A model generated the notes under the pieces. That model made no database searches. It saw only the letters and a list, made by a program, of their open reading frames with translations, and was not told where the DNA came from. Positions 1-5,660 of a stretch of 6,124 bases of DNA are shown here, in pieces (the stretch's first letter is position 1; every line of letters starts with the position of its first letter). This DNA comes from JAVMKJ01 sp031732875 (GTDB taxonomy: Bacteria > Pseudomonadota > Gammaproteobacteria > Competibacterales > Competibacteraceae): NCBI GenBank assembly GCA_031732875.1, contig JAVMKL010000088.1, forward strand, positions 1 through 6,124, given 5' to 3'. The position numbers and the translations under genes are program-made.

Positions 1-269
1 AAATCCGCTCGATCATCGACCGCAATTATCTGCGGTCCGAACAGTTGCTGCGGGACAGTCTCGACAAGCTGCATGCCATGGCCGATGCACTGATCAAGTA
101 CGAAACCATCGACTCCGAGCAGATCGGCGACATCATGGCCGGCAAGCCGCCGCGCGAGCCGGCGGAGACCAGTTCCGACCAGGAACCGCCCACCACCGGT
201 TCGCCGGTCGGCCTGGACAAGGACCGGCTCGGCGAGGGACCGATCGGCGGTCCCGCCCAGCAGCATTGA
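1..269 (+). CDS. ftsH: ATP-dependent zinc metalloprotease FtsH, C-terminal end (partial)
   Basis: The window opens inside this gene; the first complete codon is at 3, and 88 residues can be read before the TGA at 267-269. FtsH is a membrane-anchored AAA+ protease that degrades unassembled membrane proteins and regulatory proteins. Only the end of the protease domain and the tail are visible, so neither the AAA module nor the HEXXH zinc site can be checked. Recognition rests on the segment IDRNYLRSEQLL, followed by LHAMADALIKYETIDSEQI and DIMAGKPPREP, which is the standard C-terminal signature of proteobacterial FtsH. The last 35 or so residues form a hydrophilic tail rich in Pro, Gly and Asp, a part that varies widely in the family. 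The next gene, folP, starts 3 bases after the stop, the usual gammaproteobacterial order. Confidence 0.95.
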   Translation, partial: IRSIIDRNYLRSEQLLRDSLDKLHAMADALIKYETIDSEQIGDIMAGKPPREPAETSSDQEPPTTGSPVGLDKDRLGEGPIGGPAQQH

Positions 270-272
270 ACC

Positions 273-1103
273 ATGCGGCTCGACTGCGCGGGCAAGATGG
301 TCGACCTCGGCCGGCCCGCCGTGATGGGAGTGCTGAACGTCACTCCCGATTCGTTATCCGACGGCGGACGTTACCTGCGGTTGGCCGAAGCCCTGCGCTG
401 CGCCGAAACCATGGTGGAAGAGGGCGCCGCGCTGATCGATGTCGGCGGCGAATCCACCCGGCCGGGCGCGTCGCCGGTATCGGCTCGGGAAGAGTTGGGG
501 CGGGTGTTGCCGGTGGTGGAACGACTGGCGCGGGAGTTGCCGGTGCCGGTTTCGGTGGATACCAGCAAACCCGAAGTCATGCGCGAGGCAGTCCGGGCCG
601 GCGCCGGACTGATCAACGACGTGCGGGCCTTGCGCCTGCCGGGTGCGTTGGAAGCCGCCGCCGCCAGCGGCGTCCCGGTCTGTTTGATGCACATGCGGGG
701 CGAACCCTCAACCATGCAACGGGAACCCCGCTACTCCGACGTGGTGGCGGAGGTTCACGCCTCTCTGGCCGAGCGGATTCGCGTCTGCGAAAGCGCCGGC
801 ATCTCCCGCGAGCGGATTCTGGTCGATCCCGGCTTTGGTTTCGGCAAGACGCTGGATCACAATCTAATCCTGCTTCGCCATCTGGATCGTTTCACCGGAC
901 TGGCGGCTGGGGTGTTGGTCGGCATGTCCCGCAAGAGCATGATCGGTTTGATGCTCGATGCCCCGGTTGGCGAACGGCTGGCCGGTAGTCTGGCCGCGGC
1001 GGTCATCGCCGCCTGGCAGGGCGCGCGCATCGTCCGTGCCCACGACGTGCGGGAAACGGTTCGGGCCCTGCGGGTTTGTTCTGCCGTCCTGACGGTTGGC
1101 TGA
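273..1103 (+). CDS. folP: dihydropteroate synthase
   Basis: Cytoplasmic enzyme of folate synthesis that joins 6-hydroxymethyl-dihydropterin pyrophosphate to p-aminobenzoate, giving 7,8-dihydropteroate; it is the target of sulfonamides. The 276 residues form a TIM barrel of normal length. Visible motifs are MGVLNVTPDS (18-27, with metal-binding Asn22), DVGGESTRPGA (56-66), SVDTSKP (94-100, Asp96), INDVRAL (114-120), CLMHMRGEPSTMQ (137-149), DPGFGFGKT (185-193), GMSRKSMIG (217-225, Lys221) and RAHDV (255-259). From memory these fall at the same numbers as in E. coli FolP, which supports the start at 273. No Shine-Dalgarno precedes that ATG; with only 3 bases after the ftsH stop, translational coupling is likely. 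One oddity: residue 28, in the mobile loop after NVTPDS, is Leu (TTA, 354-356) where Phe is usual. All other catalytic positions look intact, so the enzyme should be active. Confidence 0.97.
   Translation: MRLDCAGKMVDLGRPAVMGVLNVTPDSLSDGGRYLRLAEALRCAETMVEEGAALIDVGGESTRPGASPVSAREELGRVLPVVERLARELPVPVSVDTSKPEVMREAVRAGAGLINDVRALRLPGALEAAAASGVPVCLMHMRGEPSTMQREPRYSDVVAEVHASLAERIRVCESAGISRERILVDPGFGFGKTLDHNLILLRHLDRFTGLAAGVLVGMSRKSMIGLMLDAPVGERLAGSLAAAVIAAWQGARIVRAHDVRETVRALRVCSAVLTVG
354..356 (+). other. folP: FolP codon 28: Leu where Phe is usual
   Basis: The codon is TTA, so the loop reads NVTPDSLSDGG instead of the common NVTPDSFSDGG. A single third-base change from TTT or TTC would produce it. 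In E. coli FolP, Phe28 changes to Leu or Ile are known to reduce sulfonamide binding, and the equivalent Phe31Leu is known in Neisseria meningitidis. Whether this is natural variation of the lineage or an acquired change cannot be told from one sequence. Confidence 0.75.
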
Positions 1104-1184
1104 CCGACGCGGTTCGTATCGCCGGCCGGCTTGCCGCGTGCGCCCTGCGCCGGGCCCCGCTAAAATAACCGACTGTGCTGAATC

Positions 1185-1190
1185 AGGGGA
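1185..1190 (+). promoter_or_regulatory. Shine-Dalgarno that selects the glmM start
   Basis: AGGGGA lies 6 bases before the ATG at 1197 but only 3 bases before the ATG at 1194. The two ATG codons are adjacent and in frame, so the spacing favours 1197. The difference is a single N-terminal Met. Confidence 0.65.
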
Positions 1191-1196
1191 ATCATG

Positions 1197-2534
1197 ATGG
1201 CAAAACGTTATTTCGGTACGGACGGCATTCGCGGGCGCGTCGGCGAGCACCCGATTACGGCGGAATTCGTGTTGAAGCTGGGTTGGGCGGTGGGGCGGGT
1301 GTTGCAGACCAGGGGATTCAACAAGGTCGTCATCGGCAAGGACACCCGGATTTCCGGCTACATGTTCGAATCGGCTCTCGAGGCGGGCCTGTCGGCTGCC
1401 GGCGTCAACATCGCCCTGCTGGGACCGATGCCGACGCCCGGTATCGCCTACCTGACCCGTACCTTGCACGCCTGCGCCGGCATCGTGGTCAGCGCCTCCC
1501 ATAATCCCTATTACGACAACGGCATCAAGTTCTTCTCCCGCGATGGTCAGAAGCTGCCCGACGCAGCCGAGGAGCGGATCGAGGATCTGCTCGAGCAGCC
1601 GCTGGAAACCGTGGAACCCGATGTTCTGGGCAAGGCCGAGCGCATCGTCGATGCCGCCGGCCGCTACATCGAATTCTGCAAGAGCACGATTCCCGCCCAT
1701 ACCAGTCTGGCCGGACTGAAAATCGTGGTGGACTGCGCCCACGGCGCGACCTATCACGTTGCGCCCAGCGTGTTCGGCGAACTCGGCGCGACCGTGATTC
1801 CCATCGGCGTCTCGCCTGATGGCCTCAACATCAATCTGGACTGCGGTTCCACCAGGCCGGCGATCCTGCGCGAAACCGTCAGGGAGCAGGGCGCCGACCT
1901 CGGAATCGCCTTCGACGGCGATGGCGACCGGGTGATCATGGTGGATCACCGGGGCGAAATCCTGGATGGCGACGAACTGCTGTTCATCATCGCCCGCGAC
2001 CGCCTGCGCACCGGCAGCCGGTTCAACGCCGTGGTCGGCACGCTGATGACCAATCTGGGGCTGGAAATCGCGCTGCGGGCGCTGGGGCTCGAACTGCACC
2101 GCGCCAAGGTGGGCGACCGCTACGTGATGGAGCGCCTGCTGGCCGAGAATCTGATTCTGGGCGGCGAGAATTCCGGCCACATCATCTGCCTGGATCGGAC
2201 CACGACCGGCGATGGGATCATCTCCGCGCTGCAGGTTTTGGCGGCGATGCTACAGGCCGGAAAAAGCCTGCACGATCTCAAGGCCGGCATGACCAAATAT
2301 CCTCAGATCCTGATCAACGTGTCGGTGGCCGGAGCGGTGGATCTTCACCGGGCGCCGATCTTGGAAGCGATCCGGACGGTGGAGAGCCAGTTGGGCGATC
2401 ATGGCCGGGTGCTGTTGCGTCCGTCGGGAACCGAACCGGTGGTGCGGGTCATGGTGGAAGGCGCCGATGCCGGAACCGTCGAACGCCATGCCCGCGATCT
2501 GGCCGGGGTGGTGCGGGATGCCCTGTCGGCGTGA
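1197..2534 (+). CDS. glmM: phosphoglucosamine mutase
   Basis: Converts glucosamine-6-phosphate to glucosamine-1-phosphate, on the cytoplasmic route to UDP-GlcNAc for peptidoglycan and lipopolysaccharide. The protein belongs to the alpha-D-phosphohexomutase family. From 1197 it is 445 residues, the usual GlmM length. It begins MAKRYFGTDGIRG, typical of GlmM. The phosphoserine active-site loop SASHNPYYDNGIKFF has its catalytic Ser at 101. The Mg-binding loop DGDGDR is at 240-245, the sugar-binding loop GGENSGH at 322-328, and the C-terminal phosphate-binding loop RPSGTEP at 408-414. All four domains of the family are therefore represented. The gene lies 93 bases after folP and 59 bases before tpiA. 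An adjacent in-frame ATG at 1194 is an alternative start, less well placed for the ribosome binding site. No broken motifs or frame problems are seen. Confidence 0.97.
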   Translation: MAKRYFGTDGIRGRVGEHPITAEFVLKLGWAVGRVLQTRGFNKVVIGKDTRISGYMFESALEAGLSAAGVNIALLGPMPTPGIAYLTRTLHACAGIVVSASHNPYYDNGIKFFSRDGQKLPDAAEERIEDLLEQPLETVEPDVLGKAERIVDAAGRYIEFCKSTIPAHTSLAGLKIVVDCAHGATYHVAPSVFGELGATVIPIGVSPDGLNINLDCGSTRPAILRETVREQGADLGIAFDGDGDRVIMVDHRGEILDGDELLFIIARDRLRTGSRFNAVVGTLMTNLGLEIALRALGLELHRAKVGDRYVMERLLAENLILGGENSGHIICLDRTTTGDGIISALQVLAAMLQAGKSLHDLKAGMTKYPQILINVSVAGAVDLHRAPILEAIRTVESQLGDHGRVLLRPSGTEPVVRVMVEGADAGTVERHARDLAGVVRDALSA

Positions 2535-2580
2535 TTGCTTTCCGAGCACGAAATTCGTAAGCTTTGCCGGTTTTTCAAAC

Positions 2581-2586
2581 GGGAGA
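2581..2586 (+). promoter_or_regulatory. Shine-Dalgarno that selects the tpiA start
   Basis: GGGAGA ends 7 bases before the ATG at 2594. It supports that start over the in-frame ATG at 2564, which would add ten residues not found at the N-terminus of triosephosphate isomerases. Confidence 0.7.
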
Positions 2587-2593
2587 TAACAAC

Positions 2594-3346
2594 ATGCGCC
2601 GTAAGCTGGTGGCCGGAAACTGGAAAATGAATGGCTCGGCGGACAGCATCCGTCAGTTGTTGCACGGAATCAAAGAGGGTGCCGCTCAGGTTGCGGCGGT
2701 GGAGTTGGCGGTGTTTCCGCCGTTCGTCTACCTGGGACTGGTCGAGCAGCAGTTGTCCGGTACCGCCATCGCCTGGGGGACGCAGAATCTCTCCGAGCAC
2801 GCTTCCGGCGCCTATACCGGCGAAGTGGCGGGTCCGATGCTCCAGGATTTTCATTGCACGTACGTTATCGTCGGCCATTCCGAGCGACGCACCCTGTACG
2901 ACGAGACCGATCGGGTGGTCGCCAGCAAATTCGCCGCCGCCCGCAAGCTGGGCATTGTACCGATCCTGTGCGTGGGCGAGACCCTGGAGGAGCGCGAGCA
3001 GGGCGTGACCGAAGCCGTGGTCGAGCGGCAGCTCAAGGCGGTGCTCGATCTGGAAGGCATAGGGGCTTTCAACGACGCCGTGATCGCCTACGAACCGGTC
3101 TGGGCCATCGGCACCGGACGGACCGCGACGCCCCAGCAGGCCCAGGACGTTCACGCTTTCATTCGCGCCGAACTGGCCAAACACGACCCAGCGGTGGCGG
3201 CGAAAACCCGCATCCTCTATGGCGGCAGCATGAAAGCGGCCAATGCCGGGGAACTGCTGGCCATGTCCGACATCGACGGCGGTCTGATCGGCGGTGCCTC
3301 GCTCGATGCCAAGGAGTTTCTGGCGATTGCCAAGGCGGGCTGTTAA
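2594..3346 (+). CDS. tpiA: triosephosphate isomerase
   Basis: Cytoplasmic glycolytic and gluconeogenic enzyme interconverting dihydroxyacetone phosphate and glyceraldehyde-3-phosphate. The 250-residue length fits a complete TIM barrel. The N-terminal GNWKMNG carries Asn9 and Lys11. Catalytic His95 is in VIVGHSERR (91-99), and catalytic Glu167 is in AYEPVWAIGTG (165-175), which continues into flexible loop 6. The phosphate-binding stretches YGGSMKAANA (209-218) and GGLIGGASLD (229-238) complete the active site. The start at 2594 is set by the Shine-Dalgarno just upstream and by the family N-terminus (MRRKLVAGNWKMNG). It lies between glmM and secG, as in many gammaproteobacteria. Codon use matches the neighbours, and no key residue is missing. 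Confidence 0.97.
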   Translation: MRRKLVAGNWKMNGSADSIRQLLHGIKEGAAQVAAVELAVFPPFVYLGLVEQQLSGTAIAWGTQNLSEHASGAYTGEVAGPMLQDFHCTYVIVGHSERRTLYDETDRVVASKFAAARKLGIVPILCVGETLEEREQGVTEAVVERQLKAVLDLEGIGAFNDAVIAYEPVWAIGTGRTATPQQAQDVHAFIRAELAKHDPAVAAKTRILYGGSMKAANAGELLAMSDIDGGLIGGASLDAKEFLAIAKAGC

Positions 3347-3355
3347 ACTGCTGTC

Positions 3356-3703
3356 ATGGCCCATACCCTCATTCTCGTCGCGCACGTTGTCGTTGCCGTT
3401 GCGTTGATCGCCTTGGTGCTTCTGCAGCAGGGCAAGGGCGCCGATGCTGGCGCGGCGTTTGGAAGCGGTGCCTCCGCCACCATGTTCGGCTCGCGCGGTT
3501 CCGCTTCCTTCCTGAGCCGGACCACCGCCGCCTTGGCGACGGCATTCTTCTTGAGCAGTTTAACGCTGGCCTATTTTGCGACTCAGACTGCGGTGCCGAG
3601 AAGCGTTATCGATCGGGTGCAGACCGAGCAGCAGGCCGCCGACAAGCCCAAGAGCAGCAATGGTCCGACGGATGTTCCGCAGTTGCCGCTGCAGAAGCAG
3701 TGA
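3356..3703 (+). CDS. secG: protein-export membrane protein SecG
   Basis: Small inner-membrane subunit of the SecYEG translocase that assists SecA-driven protein export. The 115-residue protein has two hydrophobic segments, about 4-22 and 55-75. Between them is the conserved loop LLQQGKGADAGAAFGSGAS (22-40) with MFGSRGS (43-49), the clearest SecG signature. The C-terminal 35 residues are polar (Gln, Lys, Pro, Ser) and poorly conserved in the family. The start codon lies 9 bases after the tpiA stop, and I see no good Shine-Dalgarno before it, so translation may depend on ribosomes finishing tpiA. The N-terminus MAHTLILVAHVVVAVALI leads straight into the first membrane segment, which leaves little room for another start. 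A tRNA-Leu follows 25 bases after the stop, a common arrangement in this class. Confidence 0.96.
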   Translation: MAHTLILVAHVVVAVALIALVLLQQGKGADAGAAFGSGASATMFGSRGSASFLSRTTAALATAFFLSSLTLAYFATQTAVPRSVIDRVQTEQQAADKPKSSNGPTDVPQLPLQKQ

Positions 3704-3728
3704 ATTGGGTTCTTTGGCTTTTTACAGT

Positions 3729-3813
3729 GCCGATGTGGTGGAACTGGTAGACACGCTAGCTTGAGGGGTTAGTGGCGCAAGCCGTGCCGGTTCGAGTCCG
3801 GCCATCGGTACCA
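3729..3813 (+). tRNA. tRNA-Leu (anticodon GAG)
   Basis: The 85-base sequence folds as a class II tRNA. The acceptor GCCGATG (3729-3735) pairs with CATCGGT (3803-3809), with a G-U at the first pair as in E. coli tRNA-Leu(GAG). The anticodon stem CTAGC/GTTAG encloses the loop TTGAGGG (3761-3767), giving anticodon GAG at 3763-3765, which reads CUC and CUU. The long variable arm has stem GGC/GCC around GCAA. The T stem GCCGG/CCGGC encloses TTCGAGT. A discriminator A at 3810 and an encoded CCA (3811-3813) end the gene. It lies 25 bases after secG with no obvious promoter of its own, so it is probably processed from a longer transcript. A degenerate copy of its 3' third is found at about 4032-4066. 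Confidence 0.96.
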
Positions 3814-3866
3814 ACAACACCGGGCATCTTGGGATCACCATTAATGCCGTGCGTTTTCTCCGGTAA

Positions 3867-3891
3867 CCCGGTCGCGGATCCCGCCTCCGGG
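3867..3891. other. imperfect GC-rich hairpin downstream of tRNA-Leu
   Basis: CCCGG (3867-3871) can pair with CCGGG (3887-3891). Inside it, GCGG (3874-3877) can pair with CCGC (3881-3884) around a three-base ATC loop, with TC opposite CT as an internal mismatch. No T run follows, so it is not a standard Rho-independent terminator. It may still shape the 3' end of the secG/tRNA transcript or be a processing signal. It could also be chance in GC-rich DNA. Confidence 0.35.
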
Positions 3892-3925
3892 GAATCGAAT
3901 TGCAGATACTATTGCGAGGTTTCGT

Positions 3926-3951
3926 TTTACATGCGGCGTTCTAATTATAAA
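3926..3951 (+). promoter_or_regulatory. possible promoter elements for the nuo operon
   Basis: TTTACA (3926-3931) resembles a -35 box and TATAAA (3946-3951), inside TAATTATAAAAA, resembles a -10 box. The 14-base spacer is shorter than the usual 16-18, so the pairing is weak. The support is mainly that this is the most AT-rich patch in the window and lies in the only long gap, upstream of a large operon that needs a promoter. Confidence 0.3.
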
Positions 3952-4031
3952 AAGCAATGCGCCCCGTATGTTGTTCCGTCCGGCATGTCCATAGCCAGTG
4001 ATCCGGTCTAGTTGCCAGGCGAACCGGGATG

Positions 4032-4066
4032 GTGTCGGTTCGAGTTCGAGCTTGGCCATCGTAACC
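4032..4066 (+). repeat. degenerate copy of the 3' third of tRNA-Leu
   Basis: Bases 4032-4048 match 3784-3800 (variable-arm end and T arm of the tRNA-Leu) at 15 of 17 positions, including the exact core CGGTTCGAGT. Six extra bases, AGCTTG (4049-4054), follow. GCCATCG (4055-4061) is then identical to 3801-3807 of the acceptor stem, and TAACC resembles the tRNA end GTACC. The T stem no longer pairs and no complete tRNA can be folded, so this is not a functional tRNA. It could be a decayed tandem tRNA-Leu copy, or the scar of an element that once integrated at the tRNA 3' end. Confidence 0.6.
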
Positions 4067-4104
4067 GTGCTCTCCCGTCACGCCATGTCTAAGGTGCGAC
4101 TCTG

Positions 4105-4461
4105 ATGCTGTCCAATTACCTTCCCGTCCTGATTTTTGTGATCATCGCCGTCGCGATGGCCGTGATCGTGATCGGCCTCGGCTATTTCCTCGGCACTCGC
4201 CGCCCCGACAGTGAAAAAACATCACCTTACGAGTGCGGCTTTGAGGCTTTCGAGGATTCCCGGATGAAATTCGATGTCCGCTATTACTTGGTGGCCATCC
4301 TGTTCATCATTTTCGATTTGGAAATCGCCTTCCTGTTTCCGTGGGCGATCGTGCTCGACCAAATCGGTCTGTTCGGTTTCGCGGCGATGGCGGTTTTTCT
4401 CGGCATCCTGGTCATCGGATTCATCTACGAGTGGAAGAAAGGAGCCTTGGAATGGGAATAG
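4105..4461 (+). CDS. nuoA: NADH-quinone oxidoreductase subunit A
   Basis: Small membrane subunit of complex I, placed where the peripheral arm meets the membrane arm. The 118-residue protein has three hydrophobic segments at about 7-29, 59-80 and 88-108. Between the first two is the highly conserved loop PYECGFEAFEDSRMKFDVRY (41-60), which in known structures lies near the quinone cavity. It is followed by the acidic membrane motif FDLEIAFLFPW (70-80), and the protein ends in the typical YEWKKGALEWE. The Shine-Dalgarno AAGGTG (4091-4096) lies 8 bases before the ATG. It is the first gene of the nuo operon here, preceded by a 291-base gap, so a promoter probably lies upstream. Its 3' end overlaps nuoB by 10 bases. 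Confidence 0.97.
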   Translation: MLSNYLPVLIFVIIAVAMAVIVIGLGYFLGTRRPDSEKTSPYECGFEAFEDSRMKFDVRYYLVAILFIIFDLEIAFLFPWAIVLDQIGLFGFAAMAVFLGILVIGFIYEWKKGALEWE

Positions 4462-4928
4462 AAGGTATTCTTGAAAAGGGCCTGGTGACCACCACCGCCG
4501 ACAAGCTCATCAACTGGGCGCGCACGGGTTCGATGTGGCCGATGACCTTTGGTCTGGCCTGCTGCGCGGTGGAGATGATGCACGCGGGCGCGTCCCGCTA
4601 CGATCTGGACCGATTCGGCATCGTGTTCCGGCCCAGCCCCCGTCAATCCGACGTGATCATTGTGGCGGGCACCCTGTGCAACAAGATGGGTCCGGCTTTT
4701 CGCAAGGTCTACGATCAGATGGCCGAACCGCGTTGGGTGATCTCCATGGGGTCCTGCGCCAACGGCGGCGGCTATTATCATTATTCCTACGCTGTGGTGC
4801 GCGGCTGCGACCGGATCGTGCCGGTGGATATCTACGTGCCCGGTTGTCCGCCGACCGCGGAAGCGCTGCTGTACGGGATCATCCAGTTGCAGAACAAGAT
4901 CCGGCGCACCAACACCATAGCCCGCTGA
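4452..4928 (+). CDS. nuoB: NADH-quinone oxidoreductase subunit B
   Basis: Peripheral-arm subunit of complex I that holds the terminal iron-sulfur cluster N2, the donor of electrons to quinone. The 158-residue protein has the four expected N2 ligands: tandem Cys37-Cys38 in GLACCAVEMM, Cys102 in MGSCANGGG and Cys132 in VPGCPPTAEALL. Other conserved parts are ASRYDLDRFG (47-56), FRPSPRQSDV (59-68) and GTLCNKMGPA (73-82). The start at 4452 lies inside the last codons of nuoA in another frame, 7 bases after AAAGGAG (4438-4444). The frame stays open further upstream, but that part is nuoA read out of frame. The short overlap suggests coupled translation with nuoA. The length matches single-domain NuoB proteins. 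Confidence 0.97.
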   Translation: MGIEGILEKGLVTTTADKLINWARTGSMWPMTFGLACCAVEMMHAGASRYDLDRFGIVFRPSPRQSDVIIVAGTLCNKMGPAFRKVYDQMAEPRWVISMGSCANGGGYYHYSYAVVRGCDRIVPVDIYVPGCPPTAEALLYGIIQLQNKIRRTNTIAR

Positions 4929-4940
4929 GGGAGAAGCTCC

Positions 4941-5648
4941 ATGGCTGACGTGCAGATCCTTGTGGAAAAACTCCAGGCCCGATTCGGCGATATCCTGCTG
5001 GAATGCAAGCTCGACCGCGGGGAAGCCACCATTGAGGTTTCGCCGGCCAGGGCCATTGAGGTGTTTGTTGCCCTGCGTGACGAGCCCGATTTTGCCTTCG
5101 AACAGGTGATGGATGTCTGCGGCGTGGATTACTCGGTCTACGGCGAGGTGGAGTGGGCGACCAACGAATCCACCAACAAGGGGTTCAGCCGTGGGGTCGT
5201 GGAACGGGCCACCGGTCGCGGTCCCGCCGCGGTCCGGTACGCGGCCGGACGAACCACTCCTGGCAAGGGCCGCTTCGCCGCCGTCTACCAGCTCCTGTCG
5301 GTTTCCCGCAACCAGCGGATGCGGGTGCGAGTGTTTGCTCCCGATGACCAGTTGCCGGTGGTGCCTTCGGTGGTGCCCCTGTGGGCATCGGCCAACTGGT
5401 TCGAGCGCGAGGCCTTCGACTTGTTCGGCATCGTGTTCGAAGGTCATCCGGATCTGCGCCGCATCCTGACCGATTACGGTTTCATCGGCCATCCGTTCCG
5501 CAAGGATTTCCCGCTGATCGGCAATGTCGAGATGCGCTACGATCCCGAACGGGGCCGCGTGGTATACGAGCCGGTCAGCATCGAGCCGCGCGTGCTGGTG
5601 CCCCGCGTCATCCGCAAGGACAACCGCTACCTGTCCGATCCGCATTGA
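4941..5648 (+). CDS. nuoC: NADH-quinone oxidoreductase subunit C
   Basis: Peripheral-arm subunit of complex I (30 kDa family) that packs against NuoD near the quinone site. The 235-residue protein shows an N-terminal alpha/beta domain with VMDVCGVDYSVYG (56-68). A variable hydrophilic loop follows (about 70-110, rich in Gly, Arg and Thr), then FAAVYQLLS and RMRVRVF. The family signature FEREAFDLFGIVFEGHPDL (154-172) leads into RRILTDYGFIGHPFRKDFPL (173-192). It is a separate gene from nuoD, unlike the fused nuoCD of E. coli. AGGGAG (4928-4933) lies 7 bases before the ATG, and the gene starts 12 bases after the nuoB stop. The variable loop is the least conserved part of the family and its length here does not look unusual. 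Confidence 0.97.
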   Translation: MADVQILVEKLQARFGDILLECKLDRGEATIEVSPARAIEVFVALRDEPDFAFEQVMDVCGVDYSVYGEVEWATNESTNKGFSRGVVERATGRGPAAVRYAAGRTTPGKGRFAAVYQLLSVSRNQRMRVRVFAPDDQLPVVPSVVPLWASANWFEREAFDLFGIVFEGHPDLRRILTDYGFIGHPFRKDFPLIGNVEMRYDPERGRVVYEPVSIEPRVLVPRVIRKDNRYLSDPH

Positions 5649-5660
5649 GGGAAGCCGTCG

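Larger units (their letters stand above)
3814..4104. other. intergenic region between tRNA-Leu and the nuo operon
   Basis: These 291 bases hold no credible protein gene; open frames crossing them are short, lack ribosome binding sites or run through the tRNA. The stretch is visibly richer in A and T than the genes around it, especially 3895-3957. In order it contains an imperfect hairpin (3867-3891), an AT-rich promoter-like patch (about 3926-3951), a degenerate copy of the tRNA-Leu 3' end (4032-4066), and the nuoA Shine-Dalgarno AAGGTG (4091-4096). Confidence 0.8.

Noticed and set aside
266..988. Second + strand open frame inside folP (240 codons)
   Set aside because: The Arg/Gly-rich translation lies in the wrong frame of folP and lacks any motif; the folP frame has all catalytic residues.
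1121..1166. Perfect palindrome GCCGGCCGGC (1121-1130) and TAAAAT (1161-1166) between folP and glmM, considered as terminator and promoter
   Set aside because: The palindrome has no loop and no T run, and no -35-like box sits at a sensible distance from TAAAAT (TTGCCG at 1131 is 24 bases away). Chance is the simplest explanation in such GC-rich DNA.
864..2180. Open frame on the - strand opposite folP and glmM (438 codons)
   Set aside because: Same reason: antisense to two genes with intact catalytic motifs, and no recognisable domain.
2564..2593. Upstream ATG extending tpiA by ten residues
   Set aside because: The added residues do not fit the family N-terminus, and the Shine-Dalgarno at 2581-2586 serves the ATG at 2594.
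2399..3385. Open frame on the - strand opposite the glmM end and tpiA (328 codons)
   Set aside because: Antisense shadow crossing a gene boundary, with no recognisable protein features.
3772..4011. Small + strand open frame running from tRNA-Leu into the gap (79 codons), with an inner ATG at 3931
   Set aside because: It begins inside the tRNA, has no ribosome binding site and resembles no protein; the inner ATG has only a weak purine stretch 11 bases away.
4452..4461. Ten-base overlap of nuoA and nuoB as an oddity
   Set aside because: Short overlaps are common in bacterial operons, and both reading frames end or start with typical family sequence.
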